Below, one piece after another: positions 35,014 through 44,823 of a stretch of DNA of 64,000 bases (positions are counted from its first letter, which is position 1; each line of letters starts with the position of its first letter). The DNA comes from Dongia_B soli. Lineage in GTDB: Bacteria; Pseudomonadota; Alphaproteobacteria; Dongiales; Dongiaceae. The translations under genes and the position numbers were made by a program. The stretch lies in the NCBI RefSeq assembly GCF_034044715.1, contig NZ_JAXCLW010000001.1:620001-684000 (forward strand), given 5' to 3'. Under the pieces are notes generated by a model. The model was not told the DNA's origin and made no database searches. It was given only the letters and a program-made list of their open reading frames with translations.

Positions 35014-38000
35014 ATGGCCGAGCAAGTTCCTTACTGGTATCGCGAGCGCGCACAACTGGCGGCACAGGGACTTTACGACCCCAGCGACGAACATGATGCC
35101 TGCGGGGTCGGCATGATCGTCGCCATCGACGGCAAGCCGCGGCGCGAAGTCGTCCTGAAAGGCATCGAAGCGCTGAAGGCCGTCTGGCATCGCGGCGCGG
35201 TCGATGCCGATGGCAAGACCGGCGACGGTGCCGGCATCCACGTGCAGATCCCCCACGCCTTCTTCGAGGATTTCATCCGCAAGGGCGGCCAGGAGATCAA
35301 TAACGAGAAATTCGCCGTCGGCCAGATCTTCCTGCCGCGCACCGATCTCGGCAAACAGGAACGCTGCCGCGTCATCGTCGAGCGCGAGATTCTCAATTAC
35401 GGCTACACGATCTATGGCTGGCGCCAGGTGCCGGTGAATATCGGCATCATCGGCGACAAAGCCAATGCCTCGCGGCCCGAGATCGAGCAGATCATGATCT
35501 GCAACAATCGCGGCGTCACGGAAGAGCAATTCGAGACGGATCTCTACATCATCCGGCGCCATATCGAGAAGGCCGCGGCTTCCGAAGGCATCGGCGAGCT
35601 TTATATCTGCTCGCTCTCCTGCCGGTCGGTCATCTATAAGGGCATGTTCCTCGCCGAACAGCTCACCGCCTTCTATCCTGATCTGGTCGATGACCGTTTC
35701 GTCTCCAATTTCGCGATTTATCACCAGCGCTATTCCACCAACACCTTCCCCACTTGGAGCCTGGCCCAGCCGTTCCGCGTCATTGCCCATAACGGCGAGA
35801 TCAACACGCTGAAAGGCAATATCAACTGGATGACCGCCCATGAGACGCGCATGGAATCCGGCATCTATGGCGGCCATATGGCGGAGCTGAAACCGGTCAT
35901 CCAATCGGGCGGATCGGATTCGGCAGCCCTGGACAATGTGTTCGAGATCATGGTGACCGAGGAACGACCCTTGCCCATGGTGCGCTGCCTGCTGGTGCCT
36001 GATGTCTGGGACGGCCGCATCGCCATGCCGCAAGCCCATAAGGATCTCTTCAGCTACTGCAATTCTGTGATGGAGCCCTGGGATGGCCCGGCGGCGATCT
36101 GCGGTTTCGCTGCCAATTGGGTGGTCGCCTTCACCGATCGCAACGGCCTGCGGCCGCTGCGCTATGCCATCACCGAAGACGGTTTGCTGGTCGCCGGTTC
36201 GGAAACCGGCATGGTGCGGCTCGGCGAAGAGCGCATTCTGTCCAAGGCGCGGCTCGGGCCCGGCCAGATGATCGCTGTCGATCTCGCCAAAGGGAAGCTC
36301 TACAAGAACGACGAAATTCTCGACAAGCTCGCCGCCAGCGCCGATTTCAGCGACTGGGTCCGGAACATCACCGTCATCGACGACCTGGTGCGCGAGACCC
36401 GCGGCGAACCCGCCATCTTCGATCGCGACTTGCTTCGCCGCCGCCAGATCGATGCCGGCCTGTCATTGGAAGATCTGGAACTGATTCTCCAGCCCATGGT
36501 GGAAGAGGCCAAGGAAGCCATCGTCTCCATGGGTGACGACACGCCCCTGGCGGTTCTGAGCGATCAGTATCGCGGCCTGCATCATTTCTTCCGGCAGAAT
36601 TTCAGCCAGGTCACCAATCCCCCGATCGACAGTTTGCGCGAAGCCAGGGTCATGAGCTTGAAGACGAGGCTCGGTAATCTCGGCAACGTGCTGGATGAGG
36701 ATGAAAGCCAGTGCCGACTGCTACAGTTGGACAGCCCCGTGCTGTTGACGGCCGAATTCCAGGCGATGCGCGCCTATATGGGTGAGAGCGCTGCTGAAAT
36801 CGATTGCACCTTTAATCCCCAGGATGGCGATCATGCCCTGCGTGACGCCATCCAGGCGATCCGCCGCCAGGCCGAGGATGCGGTGCGCGGCGGCGCCACC
36901 CATGTCATCCTGTCGGACGAGCGGGTTGGACCCGACCGCGCAGCGATACCGATGATTCTTGCGACCGGCGCCGTGCATGTGCATCTGCTGCGTCAGCAGC
37001 TGCGCACCTTCATCTCGCTCAACGTCCGCTCTGGCGAATGCCTCGATGTGCATCATTTCGCCGTGCTGATCGGTGTCGGTGCCACCACGGTCAATGCCTA
37101 TGTCGCGGAAGCCAGCATCGCCGATCGGCAGGCGCGCGGCCTCTTCGGCAATCTCGCTTTGGACAATTGCCTGGAACGCTATCGCAAGGCGGTCGATCAG
37201 GGTCTGCTGAAAGTGATGTCGAAAATGGGCATCGCCGTCATCTCCTCCTATCGCGGTGGCGCCAATTTCGAAGCGCTCGGCCTGTCGCGCACCCTGGTTG
37301 CCGAATATTTCCCGAACATGCCCTCCCGCATTTCCGGTATCGGCATGACCGGTATCCAGCGCCGTGTCCTGGAACTGCATAATCGCGCTTGGGCGACGGA
37401 TATCGTCACCTTGCCGGTCGGCGGCTTCTATCGCTATCGCAAGAGCGGCGAGACCCATGCCTGGGCGCCCGATCTCATCCACACTTTGCAAAGCGCCGTC
37501 AGCAGCGAGTCCTATTCGACCTTCAAGCGTTACAGCGAAGCGGTTCACACATTGCCGCCGGTGGCGATCCGCGATCTGCTCGATTTCGCACCGAGTGGCC
37601 AGAAGGTCTCGGTCGATGAAGTCGAAAGCATCACCGAGATCCGCAAGCGTTTCGTGACACCCGGCATGTCGCTCGGCGCCTTGAGCACCGAAGCGCATGG
37701 CACGCTGAACATTGCCATGAATCGGATCGGCGCCAAATCCGATAGCGGTGAAGGCGGCGAGGATCCGACCCGCTTCAAGCCGCAGCCCAATGGCGACAAC
37801 GCCAATTCCGCGATCAAGCAGATCGCCTCCGGCCGCTTCGGCGTGACGGCGGAATATCTCAGCAATTGCCGCGAGATCGAGATCAAGGTCGCGCAAGGCG
37901 CCAAGCCCGGTGAAGGCGGTCAGCTGCCGGCCTTCAAGGTCACGTTGGAGATCGCCCGGCTGCGCCATGCAACTCCTGGCGTCTCGTTGATTTCCCCGCC

Positions 38001-39534
38001 GCCGCATCACGACATCTATTCGATCGAGGATCTGGCCCAGCTGATCTATGACCTGAAGCAGATCAATCCGACCGCCAAGGTTTGCGTGAAGCTGGTGGCA
38101 CGCAGCGGCATCGGCACCATTGCCGCCGGTGTCGCCAAAGCGAAGGCGGATGTCATCCTGATCTCGGGCCATGTCGGCGGCACCGGCGCCTCGCCCCATA
38201 CCAGCGTCAAATATGCCGGCGTGCCCTGGGAGATGGGCCTCGCCGAAGCCCATCAGGTGCTGACCCTGAACCGCCTGCGCCACCGGGTGCGACTGCGCAC
38301 CGATGGCGGCATCAAGACCGGCCGCGACGTGGTCATCGCGGCGATGCTGGGCGCCGAGGAATTCGGCATCGGTACCGCCTCGCTGGTCGCCATGGGCTGT
38401 ATCATGGTGCGGCAATGCCATTCCAATACTTGCCCGGTCGGGGTTTGCACCCAGGACGAGAAGCTGCGGGAGAGATTCACCGGGACGCCGGAAAAGGTGG
38501 TCAATCTCTTCAGCTTCGTCGCCGAGGAAGTGCGCGAAATCCTTGCCTCGCTCGGCGTCAAATCGCTGAATGACGTGATCGGCCGGACCGAATTGCTGGA
38601 ACAGGTCAACCGGGGCGCCGCGGATCTCGACGATCTCGATCTCAATCCGCTGCTGGCCCAGGCCGATCCCGGCGATCAGGCGCGCTATTGCACCATCGAA
38701 GGACGCAACGAGGTGCCCGACACCCTGGATGCGCAGATGATCAAGGATGCCGGTCCGCTGTTCAATGCGGGCGAGAAGATGCAGCTGCAGTACAATATCC
38801 GCAACACCTTCCGTGCCATCGGCACCCGGTTGTCGGCCGAGATCACCCGGCGCTTCGGCATGACCGGCCTGAAGCCCAACCATCTCACCGTGCGGCTGCG
38901 CGGCTCCGCCGGCCAGTCGCTCGGCGCCTGGGCAGTACAAGGCCTGAAGCTGGAAGTCTTCGGCGATGCCAATGATTATGTCGGCAAGGGTCTTTCCGGC
39001 GGCACCATCGTGGTGCGTCAAATGCCCTCCAGCAAGCTGACCAGCAACGAGAACACCATTATCGGCAACACGGTGCTCTATGGCGCGACGGCCGGCAAAT
39101 TGTTTGCCGCGGGCCAGGCCGGCGAGCGCTTCGCCGTCCGTAATTCCGGCGCCCTGACGGTGATCGAGGGCTGCGGTTCCAATGGCTGCGAATACATGAC
39201 CGGCGGGATGGCCGTGATCCTGGGTGCGGTGGGCGATAATTTCGCCGCCGGCATGTCGGGCGGCATGGTCTACATCTATGACGATGCCGGCACTTTCCCT
39301 GACCGGGTCAATCCGGACAGCGTGGTTTGGCAGCGCCTCGATTCCAATTACTGGGAGATGCAGCTGCGCTCGATGGTGGAAGAGCACGCGGCAGAAACGC
39401 AATCGCGCTTCGCCGGCCGCCTGCTGAATGACTGGCAGTTGGAGCGCGGCAAGTTCTGGCAGGTCGTGCCGAGGGAAATGTTGAACCGGCTGGAACAACC
39501 GCTCAGCGATCAGCCTGCCGCTGTTCTCGCCTGA
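35014..39534 (+). CDS. gltB: Glutamate synthase (NADPH) large subunit
   Basis: A 1506-residue subunit making two glutamates from glutamine and 2-oxoglutarate. A propeptide of about 30 residues precedes C-G-V-G-M-I-V; its Cys becomes the N-terminal nucleophile of the class II amidotransferase domain (to about 430). The central domain follows. The FMN synthase domain (about 800-1230) includes S-G-E-G-G-E-D and the [3Fe-4S] motif C-x5-C-x4-C (C-I-M-V-R-Q-C-H-S-N-T-C-P). The C-terminal beta-helix domain (GXGXG) runs to about 1470. AAAGGAAG precedes the ATG. It follows gltD by 55 bases. Confidence 0.98.
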   Translation: MAEQVPYWYRERAQLAAQGLYDPSDEHDACGVGMIVAIDGKPRREVVLKGIEALKAVWHRGAVDADGKTGDGAGIHVQIPHAFFEDFIRKGGQEINNEKFAVGQIFLPRTDLGKQERCRVIVEREILNYGYTIYGWRQVPVNIGIIGDKANASRPEIEQIMICNNRGVTEEQFETDLYIIRRHIEKAAASEGIGELYICSLSCRSVIYKGMFLAEQLTAFYPDLVDDRFVSNFAIYHQRYSTNTFPTWSLAQPFRVIAHNGEINTLKGNINWMTAHETRMESGIYGGHMAELKPVIQSGGSDSAALDNVFEIMVTEERPLPMVRCLLVPDVWDGRIAMPQAHKDLFSYCNSVMEPWDGPAAICGFAANWVVAFTDRNGLRPLRYAITEDGLLVAGSETGMVRLGEERILSKARLGPGQMIAVDLAKGKLYKNDEILDKLAASADFSDWVRNITVIDDLVRETRGEPAIFDRDLLRRRQIDAGLSLEDLELILQPMVEEAKEAIVSMGDDTPLAVLSDQYRGLHHFFRQNFSQVTNPPIDSLREARVMSLKTRLGNLGNVLDEDESQCRLLQLDSPVLLTAEFQAMRAYMGESAAEIDCTFNPQDGDHALRDAIQAIRRQAEDAVRGGATHVILSDERVGPDRAAIPMILATGAVHVHLLRQQLRTFISLNVRSGECLDVHHFAVLIGVGATTVNAYVAEASIADRQARGLFGNLALDNCLERYRKAVDQGLLKVMSKMGIAVISSYRGGANFEALGLSRTLVAEYFPNMPSRISGIGMTGIQRRVLELHNRAWATDIVTLPVGGFYRYRKSGETHAWAPDLIHTLQSAVSSESYSTFKRYSEAVHTLPPVAIRDLLDFAPSGQKVSVDEVESITEIRKRFVTPGMSLGALSTEAHGTLNIAMNRIGAKSDSGEGGEDPTRFKPQPNGDNANSAIKQIASGRFGVTAEYLSNCREIEIKVAQGAKPGEGGQLPAFKVTLEIARLRHATPGVSLISPPPHHDIYSIEDLAQLIYDLKQINPTAKVCVKLVARSGIGTIAAGVAKAKADVILISGHVGGTGASPHTSVKYAGVPWEMGLAEAHQVLTLNRLRHRVRLRTDGGIKTGRDVVIAAMLGAEEFGIGTASLVAMGCIMVRQCHSNTCPVGVCTQDEKLRERFTGTPEKVVNLFSFVAEEVREILASLGVKSLNDVIGRTELLEQVNRGAADLDDLDLNPLLAQADPGDQARYCTIEGRNEVPDTLDAQMIKDAGPLFNAGEKMQLQYNIRNTFRAIGTRLSAEITRRFGMTGLKPNHLTVRLRGSAGQSLGAWAVQGLKLEVFGDANDYVGKGLSGGTIVVRQMPSSKLTSNENTIIGNTVLYGATAGKLFAAGQAGERFAVRNSGALTVIEGCGSNGCEYMTGGMAVILGAVGDNFAAGMSGGMVYIYDDAGTFPDRVNPDSVVWQRLDSNYWEMQLRSMVEEHAAETQSRFAGRLLNDWQLERGKFWQVVPREMLNRLEQPLSDQPAAVLA

Positions 39535-39554
39535 CGCGACATGCTTGTCCAAAT

Positions 39555-39584
39555 CAGGGAGCCGATCCTATGATGGGCTCCCTG
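39555..39584 (+). terminator. Hairpin after gltB, possible terminator
   Basis: CAGGGAGCC and its exact complement form a 9-bp stem with a 12-base loop, 20 bases after the gltB stop. There is no T-run, so termination would be weak or factor-dependent. Confidence 0.35.
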
Positions 39585-39679
39585 TTGAGGTACACGAATC
39601 TGTGCGCATCGGCAGGCGCTTCGGACTGGAACCGCTGGCGGCAGGTTGTTATGCTCCCGGCGAATCACCGGACGAAACG

Positions 39680-40348
39680 ATGCGTAGGCTTTATCACTTT
39701 CCGCTCCAACCGCAATCTCGCAAGGTCCGCCTGCTCCTCAAGGAAAAGCAGTTGGAATACGAGGCTATTGCCGAGCGGCCCTGGGACCGGCGCGATGAAT
39801 TCCTGGCGCTGAACCCCGCGGGTGAAACGCCGGTCTTGGTCGAGCCGGGCGGCAGCATCATCTGCGGCGATTACGCGATCACCGAATATCTGGAAGAGAT
39901 CCAGCCCGGCGGCACGCTGTTGGGCGCTTTGCCGGTCGAACGGGCCGAAACCCGCCGGCTGGTGCAATGGTTCGACAGCAAGTTCCAGCGGGACGTGACG
40001 CAGAACCTGCTGCACGAAAAATTGATCAAGCGCATTTGCGGCCAAGGCGGACCGGATTCCGGCGCAATCCGTGCCGGCCGCGCCAATATCCGCATTCATC
40101 TCGATTACATCTCTTGGCTGATCGACCGCCGGAATTGGCTCGCCGGGGACAGCTTTACCCTCGCCGATCTGACGGCGGCGGCGCACCTCTCCTGTATCGA
40201 TTATCTTGGCGACGTGAATTGGGATGAGTTTCTCGGCGCCAAGGAATGGTATGCCCGTATCAAGTCACGGCCGAGCTTCCGGCCGCTTCTGGGCGACCAT
40301 CTGCCGGGCACCCAGCCACCCGCTTACTACGCTGATCTGGACTTCTAG
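39680..40348 (+). CDS. Glutathione S-transferase family protein
   Basis: A 222-residue GST. The N-terminal thioredoxin-like half has H-F-P-L-Q-P-Q-S-R-K-V-R-L-L-L, N-P-A-G-E-T-P-V-L-V with the cis-Pro, and I-T-E-Y-L-E-E in place of the usual S-x-A-I. The helical C-terminal half has F-T-L-A-D-L-T-A-A-A-H. The substrate is unknown. The ATG at 39680 is preferred; an in-frame upstream extension runs through the gltB 3' hairpin. Confidence 0.9.
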   Translation: MRRLYHFPLQPQSRKVRLLLKEKQLEYEAIAERPWDRRDEFLALNPAGETPVLVEPGGSIICGDYAITEYLEEIQPGGTLLGALPVERAETRRLVQWFDSKFQRDVTQNLLHEKLIKRICGQGGPDSGAIRAGRANIRIHLDYISWLIDRRNWLAGDSFTLADLTAAAHLSCIDYLGDVNWDEFLGAKEWYARIKSRPSFRPLLGDHLPGTQPPAYYADLDF

Positions 40349-40349
40349 T

Positions 40350-40380
40350 GGCCTGCTCGCTGAGCTGAGCTGAGCGGGCC
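40350..40380. terminator. Hairpin between convergent genes
   Basis: GGCCTGCTC and GAGCGGGCC form a 9-bp stem including one G-U pair. The loop contains three GCTGA copies. It lies between two convergent stop codons and may serve both strands, though it lacks a T-run. Confidence 0.35.
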
Positions 40381-40388
40381 CGCCAATA

Positions 40389-41138
40389 TTAGTTGGCTTT
40401 CAAGTCGATCTGTTCGATGCCGTGCTGCGCTTCGTCGGCGACCGGCGTATTGGGCGCCAGCCGCACCACCTTCAGCCAATCCTGGCGCGCACCCGCGATA
40501 TCGCCCTCCTGCTGCTTGAGCTTGCCCCGTTCGAGCAGCGCCAAAGCGAAATTGGGATCGAGCTTCAAAGCCTGGTCGACATTGTCCATCGCCAGGGCGC
40601 GGTTCTCCAGATGCCGATAGGCGGCGGCGCGGAAGGCATAGATTTCCGGGCGGCCCTTATCGAGATCGGCGGCGGTATTGAGATCTTCCAGCGATTCGAA
40701 ATACATCCCCGCATTGCCATAGGTCGTGGCGCGATCGATCAGCAGGTCGACATCCTTGGGCTGCAGCTTCAGCCCCTCATTCTGGTCATGCAAGGCAAGC
40801 TGCGGCTTCTCCGCGCGAATCCAGGCCTGCGCCGCTTGGCCGAAAAGCTGGGCCGCGATCTTGGCCTTTTCTTGGGGCATGGTCTGGGCAATGCGCTCAA
40901 GTTCCAGTGCGCCGTCTTCCACCTGCCCCATATTGATCAGGCCGAGTGCCTTGCAATGGCGCGCCGCATCGCCACCGCCTTGCTTTTCCCAGGCGACGGC
41001 ACTTTCGACCGCCTGATCCGGCGCCCGCTTCGCCAGCAGCAGGCAGTCATTGTATTCCTTGGCCTGGTCAGCCGATTGTCCGTAAGCGGGCATCCCGGTC
41101 CAAGCCGCCAAAGTCAGGGCAAGGATTCCCACCAGCAT
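40389..41138 (-). CDS. Exported tetratricopeptide-repeat protein
   Basis: A 249-residue protein with a signal peptide (hydrophobic V-G-I-L-A-L-T-L-A-A-W, cut near A-Y-G-Q) and about four TPR units from residue 100. The clearest ends A-L-A-M-D-N-V-D-Q-A-L-K-L-D-P-N-F-A. It is probably a periplasmic scaffold. The start is uncertain: an in-frame GTG at 41201 would add a basic n-region, and neither has a good ribosome site. Convergent with the GST gene. Confidence 0.82.
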   Translation of the reverse strand: MLVGILALTLAAWTGMPAYGQSADQAKEYNDCLLLAKRAPDQAVESAVAWEKQGGGDAARHCKALGLINMGQVEDGALELERIAQTMPQEKAKIAAQLFGQAAQAWIRAEKPQLALHDQNEGLKLQPKDVDLLIDRATTYGNAGMYFESLEDLNTAADLDKGRPEIYAFRAAAYRHLENRALAMDNVDQALKLDPNFALALLERGKLKQQEGDIAGARQDWLKVVRLAPNTPVADEAQHGIEQIDLKAN

Positions 41139-41320
41139 CCGATGGGAACGATACCCTCGCCGAGGCTGCGATTGGAGCTGGAGTGAGGAAGTGCGCGTCA
41201 CGGTGAATCCGGTTAAACTGAGCAAGCTGAAAGATCGGTATTGCGTCGTGCCGCAGATTCCGTTGTATGGCGAGAAAAAGCAAGAACGAACAACACGTTA
41301 AGTTCACGGACTGGTGATTG

Positions 41321-42244
41321 ATGAGCAATCCGAGCCAAACCGGCCATCTGTTCTGCTTCGGCCTGGGCTACACCGCGACCAATCTGGCCCGGCAACTGAT
41401 CGCCGCTGGATGGCGGGTCAGCGGCACGTGTCGGGACGAGGCGAGACAGGGCGAGTTGCGCGAGCTCGGAATAGAGGCGCATCTTTTCGATCGCGACCGA
41501 GCCTTGGCCGATATTGACGGCTTGCTGACCGGCGTCACCCATCTTCTCAGTTCCGTGCCGCCGGACGACCGCGGCGATCCGGTTTTGGATCTACACGGTG
41601 ACGACCTGCGTGGCCAGCAGCATCTCCAATGGATCGGCTATCTCTCCACCACCGGCGTCTATGGCGACCGCAAGGGCGGATGGGTCGACGAGAGCAGCGA
41701 GTTGACGCCCAGCGGCATGCGCGGCGCCAAGCGCCTTGCCGCCGAACGGCAATGGCTGCAACTGTCGCCGCCCGCACATCTATTCCGTCTCGCGGGAATC
41801 TATGGTCCGGGCTCTTCCGCCATCGAAACCGTCCAGGCCGGGCGTGCCAAACGCATCCACAAACCCGGCCAAGTCTTCAGCCGCATCCATGTGGACGATA
41901 TCGTCCAGGTGCTGATGGCTTCGATGACCCATCCTTCGCCGGGCAGCGCATATAATGTGTGTGACGACGACCCGGCCTCCCCGGCCGATGTCATCGCCTA
42001 TGCCTGTGAATTGCTGGGGCGACAGCCGCCTCCCGTCATCCCCTTTGCCGAAGCCGAGTTGTCGCCGATGGCGCGCAGTTTCTATGACGACAACAAGCGC
42101 GTCTCTAATGATCGCATCAAACGCGAACTCGGCATCACCCTGCTTTATCCCAGCTACCGCCAGGGACTGGAGGCCATCCACAATGGCATCGCCGATCAGC
42201 AGCGCAAACGGATGAACGGCAAAAATCGAGCCGATAAAAGCTAG
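41321..42244 (+). CDS. NAD(P)-dependent epimerase/dehydratase family protein (YeeZ-like)
   Basis: A 307-residue atypical SDR. The Rossmann start is C-F-G-L-G-Y-T-A-T-N-L-A-R-Q-L, a G-x-G-Y-x6-L pattern typical of YeeZ-like proteins. Y-L-S-T-T-G-V-Y-G-D and R-L-A-G-I-Y-G-P-G-S follow. The catalytic Tyr-x-x-x-Lys is not evident; R-G-A-K-R-L-A-A-E takes that place. The role is unknown. Its stop overlaps the end of the convergent hydrolase by 4 bases. Confidence 0.9.
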   Translation: MSNPSQTGHLFCFGLGYTATNLARQLIAAGWRVSGTCRDEARQGELRELGIEAHLFDRDRALADIDGLLTGVTHLLSSVPPDDRGDPVLDLHGDDLRGQQHLQWIGYLSTTGVYGDRKGGWVDESSELTPSGMRGAKRLAAERQWLQLSPPAHLFRLAGIYGPGSSAIETVQAGRAKRIHKPGQVFSRIHVDDIVQVLMASMTHPSPGSAYNVCDDDPASPADVIAYACELLGRQPPPVIPFAEAELSPMARSFYDDNKRVSNDRIKRELGITLLYPSYRQGLEAIHNGIADQQRKRMNGKNRADKS

Positions 42245-43089
42245 ACCGGAAATTGGGACGATAGGGCGGCAACCTGATCGAATAACAGCTTGAGGTCCTG
42301 CGGCCGCGCGAGACGATGATCGCCATCCTTGATCAGCCGGATCTGCACATCGGCAGAGGTGAGGCAATCGGCAAGCTGCAGGGAGATTGTGTAAGGCACG
42401 TCGGAATCCACCATGCCATGCAGCAGCCGCACCGGCCGGTCGATGCCAATGCGGTCGCGCAACAGGAGATGCCGGCGCCCTTCTTCGATCAGCAATCGGG
42501 TGATGACGTAAGGCTCATCCGAATAGTCCGACGGCTGGGCCAATTGTCCCTCATGCCTCATCTTCTCCCGATCGACCGAAGAGAGTGATGCCCAGATCAG
42601 GTCTTCGGTGAAATCCGGCGCGGCGGCAATGCCGATCAAGGCATGAATTCGGTCCAATCGCTGCAACGCTGCCAGCAACATCAACCAGCCACCCATGCTG
42701 GAGCCGACGAGGATCTGAGGCCCTTCGCTGAGCGCGTCCAAGGCGGCGACGACATCTTCGGCCCAGCGACCGATCGAGCCGTCCGTAAATGCGCCGGAAG
42801 AGCGGCCATGGCCGAAATAGTCGAAAGAGAGAAAAGCTTGTCCCCGCGACCGACAGAATTCCTCCAACGCCGTTGCCTTGCTGCCGGTCATATCGGATTT
42901 GAATCCGGGCAGAAAGATGACACCTGGCAGTCGGCTGCCGAATCCACTGGCTGATACCCGATGATAGGCCATATGATGACCATCAGGACGCGCGAGTTGC
43001 GTGATGGGGGCAGGGGCTGGTTGCGTGATCGCGCACACGGCGGATGCATCCTTCAACGATTTGTTTGTTGCCAAAGATTGAGACGGCAT
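42241..43089 (-). CDS. Alpha/beta hydrolase, ABHD10-like
   Basis: A 282-residue alpha/beta hydrolase. The nucleophile is in V-G-S-S-M-G-G-W, the acid probably in H-G-M-V-D-S-D-V-P, and the His in K-D-G-D-H-R-L. Y-F-G-H-G-R-S-S-G fits the oxyanion-side loop. The pattern resembles ABHD10-type carboxyesterases or thioesterases, which remove acyl groups from proteins. The first 25 residues look non-conserved, so the start may be later. Confidence 0.9.
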   Translation of the reverse strand: MPSQSLATNKSLKDASAVCAITQPAPAPITQLARPDGHHMAYHRVSASGFGSRLPGVIFLPGFKSDMTGSKATALEEFCRSRGQAFLSFDYFGHGRSSGAFTDGSIGRWAEDVVAALDALSEGPQILVGSSMGGWLMLLAALQRLDRIHALIGIAAAPDFTEDLIWASLSSVDREKMRHEGQLAQPSDYSDEPYVITRLLIEEGRRHLLLRDRIGIDRPVRLLHGMVDSDVPYTISLQLADCLTSADVQIRLIKDGDHRLARPQDLKLLFDQVAALSSQFPV

Positions 43090-43133
43090 GCTACCCGGCG
43101 CTGAAAACTATCGTGATCTAAATCGCGGTTTAA

Positions 43134-44429
43134 ATGTCGGCCGAAAACGACCCCTCGTCAAATGACTCGCCTGGACTTGCAATGCAAGGCCATCCCACTG
43201 TTTTACAACTGATCAGCCGGCTGGATGGCGGCGGCAGCGGCCGCATCGCCATCGAATTGTCGAGCACGGTTTGCGAAGCCGGAGGTCGGGCGTTGATCGC
43301 CTATGACGGCGAGGCGGCAACTTATGAACTGACCCGCCACGGCATCACGCCGGTTGAAGACAAGCTGACCAGCCGCAATCCCGTCTCCACCTATAATGTC
43401 GTGCGGCGACTTGTCGGGGTCATCGCCCAGCACAAGGTCGATATCGTCCACGCCCAGAATGCCAGCTTGGCAGTCATTGGGCAGGCCGCGGCCAAGAAGG
43501 CGGGTTGCCGTCTGGTGACAACCTTTCACGACGGGCCGGGGCATGTCGCCACACTCAAGAAGAAAAGCCGGGCCGCTTTCGCCGCCAGCGATCACATCGT
43601 CACCTTGTCTTATCTGACCGCCAATGAGATCGCCAAGGCGATGCCGGAATTGCGGGACCGGATCAGCGTCGTGCCCTATGGCGTCGACCTCAGCCGCTTC
43701 GACCCGGCCCGCGTCACGGCCCAGCGCGTGATCCAGCTCGCCAATCTGTGGCGCATGCCCGATGACAAGCCGATCATCATGTTGCCGGGCCGGTTCGTGC
43801 CTCAGAAAGGCCATGGCCAATTGATCGAAGCCCTGGCCGAGATGAAGGATGTCGACCTGCGCTGCATCATGGTCGGACCCTCGCCGGATGGCGGCGCCTA
43901 TCGCGAGCAGCTTGAGAACAAGATCCGCGCCCATGGCCTGGACGACCGCATTCAGCTGGCCGACGAATGCCGCGACATGCCAGCGGCGCTGATGCTGGCC
44001 GATCTCGTCGTCGCCCCCTATGTCGAGCCGTCGACCTATAACCGGGTGATCGTCGAGGCCCAGGCGCTCGGCCGTCCGCTGATCGCGTCGGACTTCCCCT
44101 GCGCCCGCGAGATGGTCGATGGCAGTTCCATGGCCTGGCTGACCCCGCCCAAGGATAAGGGCGCCCTGGCCTGGGCCATCCGCGACGCCTTGTCCTTGCC
44201 TTTGGAAGAACGGCAGATGCGGACCGAACAGGTGATCGCCAATTTGCGCCAGCGATCGGACCGCGACGTCATGTGCCAACATATGCTGGCGCTTTATGCC
44301 GCCCTAGCCTCCGGCGCCCTGCCCGGCCGTCCAGATCAAGCTGATCACCTTCCGGGCGATCCGGCGGGCCACGACAGCGGCTCAAATGGCGCCCTGGGTG
44401 GCGAGCCGATCCTCCATCCGGTCGGCTGA
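43134..44429 (+). CDS. Glycosyltransferase family 4 protein
   Basis: A 431-residue GT-B enzyme. The N-terminal half carries S-R-L-D-G-G-G-S-G-R-I-A, the acceptor-side glycine loop. V-V-P-Y-G-V-D-L-S-R-F is the usual hinge. M-L-P-G-R-F-V-P-Q-K-G-H and E-P-S-T-Y-N-R-V-I-V-E-A-Q-A-L-G-R-P form the nucleotide-sugar site (E-x7-E pattern). About 40 C-terminal residues are disordered. It probably works on LPS or exopolysaccharide. It stands alone, not in a polysaccharide cluster. Confidence 0.92.
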   Translation: MSAENDPSSNDSPGLAMQGHPTVLQLISRLDGGGSGRIAIELSSTVCEAGGRALIAYDGEAATYELTRHGITPVEDKLTSRNPVSTYNVVRRLVGVIAQHKVDIVHAQNASLAVIGQAAAKKAGCRLVTTFHDGPGHVATLKKKSRAAFAASDHIVTLSYLTANEIAKAMPELRDRISVVPYGVDLSRFDPARVTAQRVIQLANLWRMPDDKPIIMLPGRFVPQKGHGQLIEALAEMKDVDLRCIMVGPSPDGGAYREQLENKIRAHGLDDRIQLADECRDMPAALMLADLVVAPYVEPSTYNRVIVEAQALGRPLIASDFPCAREMVDGSSMAWLTPPKDKGALAWAIRDALSLPLEERQMRTEQVIANLRQRSDRDVMCQHMLALYAALASGALPGRPDQADHLPGDPAGHDSGSNGALGGEPILHPVG

Positions 44430-44484
44430 CGCTTATCTAGAAAAACGGCGCTTTTCCGGAGTTTTCGGCCCAGTTGCGCCCTCC

Positions 44485-44513
44485 TTGCAATGCCATAGCG
44501 ATGTCGGTATAAC
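44485..44513 (+). promoter_or_regulatory. Predicted promoter of rpmI-rplT
   Basis: TTGCAA (44485-44490) and TATAAC (44508-44513) with exactly 17 bases between them, giving a leader of about 80 bases before rpmI. Confidence 0.6.
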
Positions 44514-44600
44514 CGCGCGTCCGGCACAGAGCGGCCATGGCGAACCATCGGGCATGCCCAACCGCGACCGGAACATCTAACCCATTGAAGGACTTAGAAA

Positions 44601-44804
44601 ATGCCCAAGATGAAGACCAAGAGCAGCGCCAAAAAGCGCTTTAAGCTCACCGCGACCGGCAAGGTAAAATTCAAGCCGGCGAACAAGCGTCACGGCCTGA
44701 TCAACCGTCCCTCCGACATGAAGCGCCAAAGCCGGCGTGACGAAGTCATGGCGGAACCGGATGCCAAAAAGGTCATCAAATTCTTCCTGCCGAACGGCCT
44801 TTAA
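44601..44804 (+). CDS. rpmI: 50S ribosomal protein L35
   Basis: A 67-residue basic protein beginning M-P-K-M-K-T-K-S-S-A-K-K-R-F, the L35 signature, with H-G-L-I-N-R-P-S in the middle. GAAGGA precedes the start. It is 19 bases before rplT. infC, which often precedes rpmI, is not here. Confidence 0.98.
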   Translation: MPKMKTKSSAKKRFKLTATGKVKFKPANKRHGLINRPSDMKRQSRRDEVMAEPDAKKVIKFFLPNGL

Positions 44805-44823
44805 GAGATAGAGGAGACTAGAT

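Noticed and set aside
36721..39552. A 943-codon open frame on the minus strand
   Set aside because: Exactly antisense to gltB, whose motifs are certain. High GC with periodic third positions produces such frames, and the translation shows no family motif.
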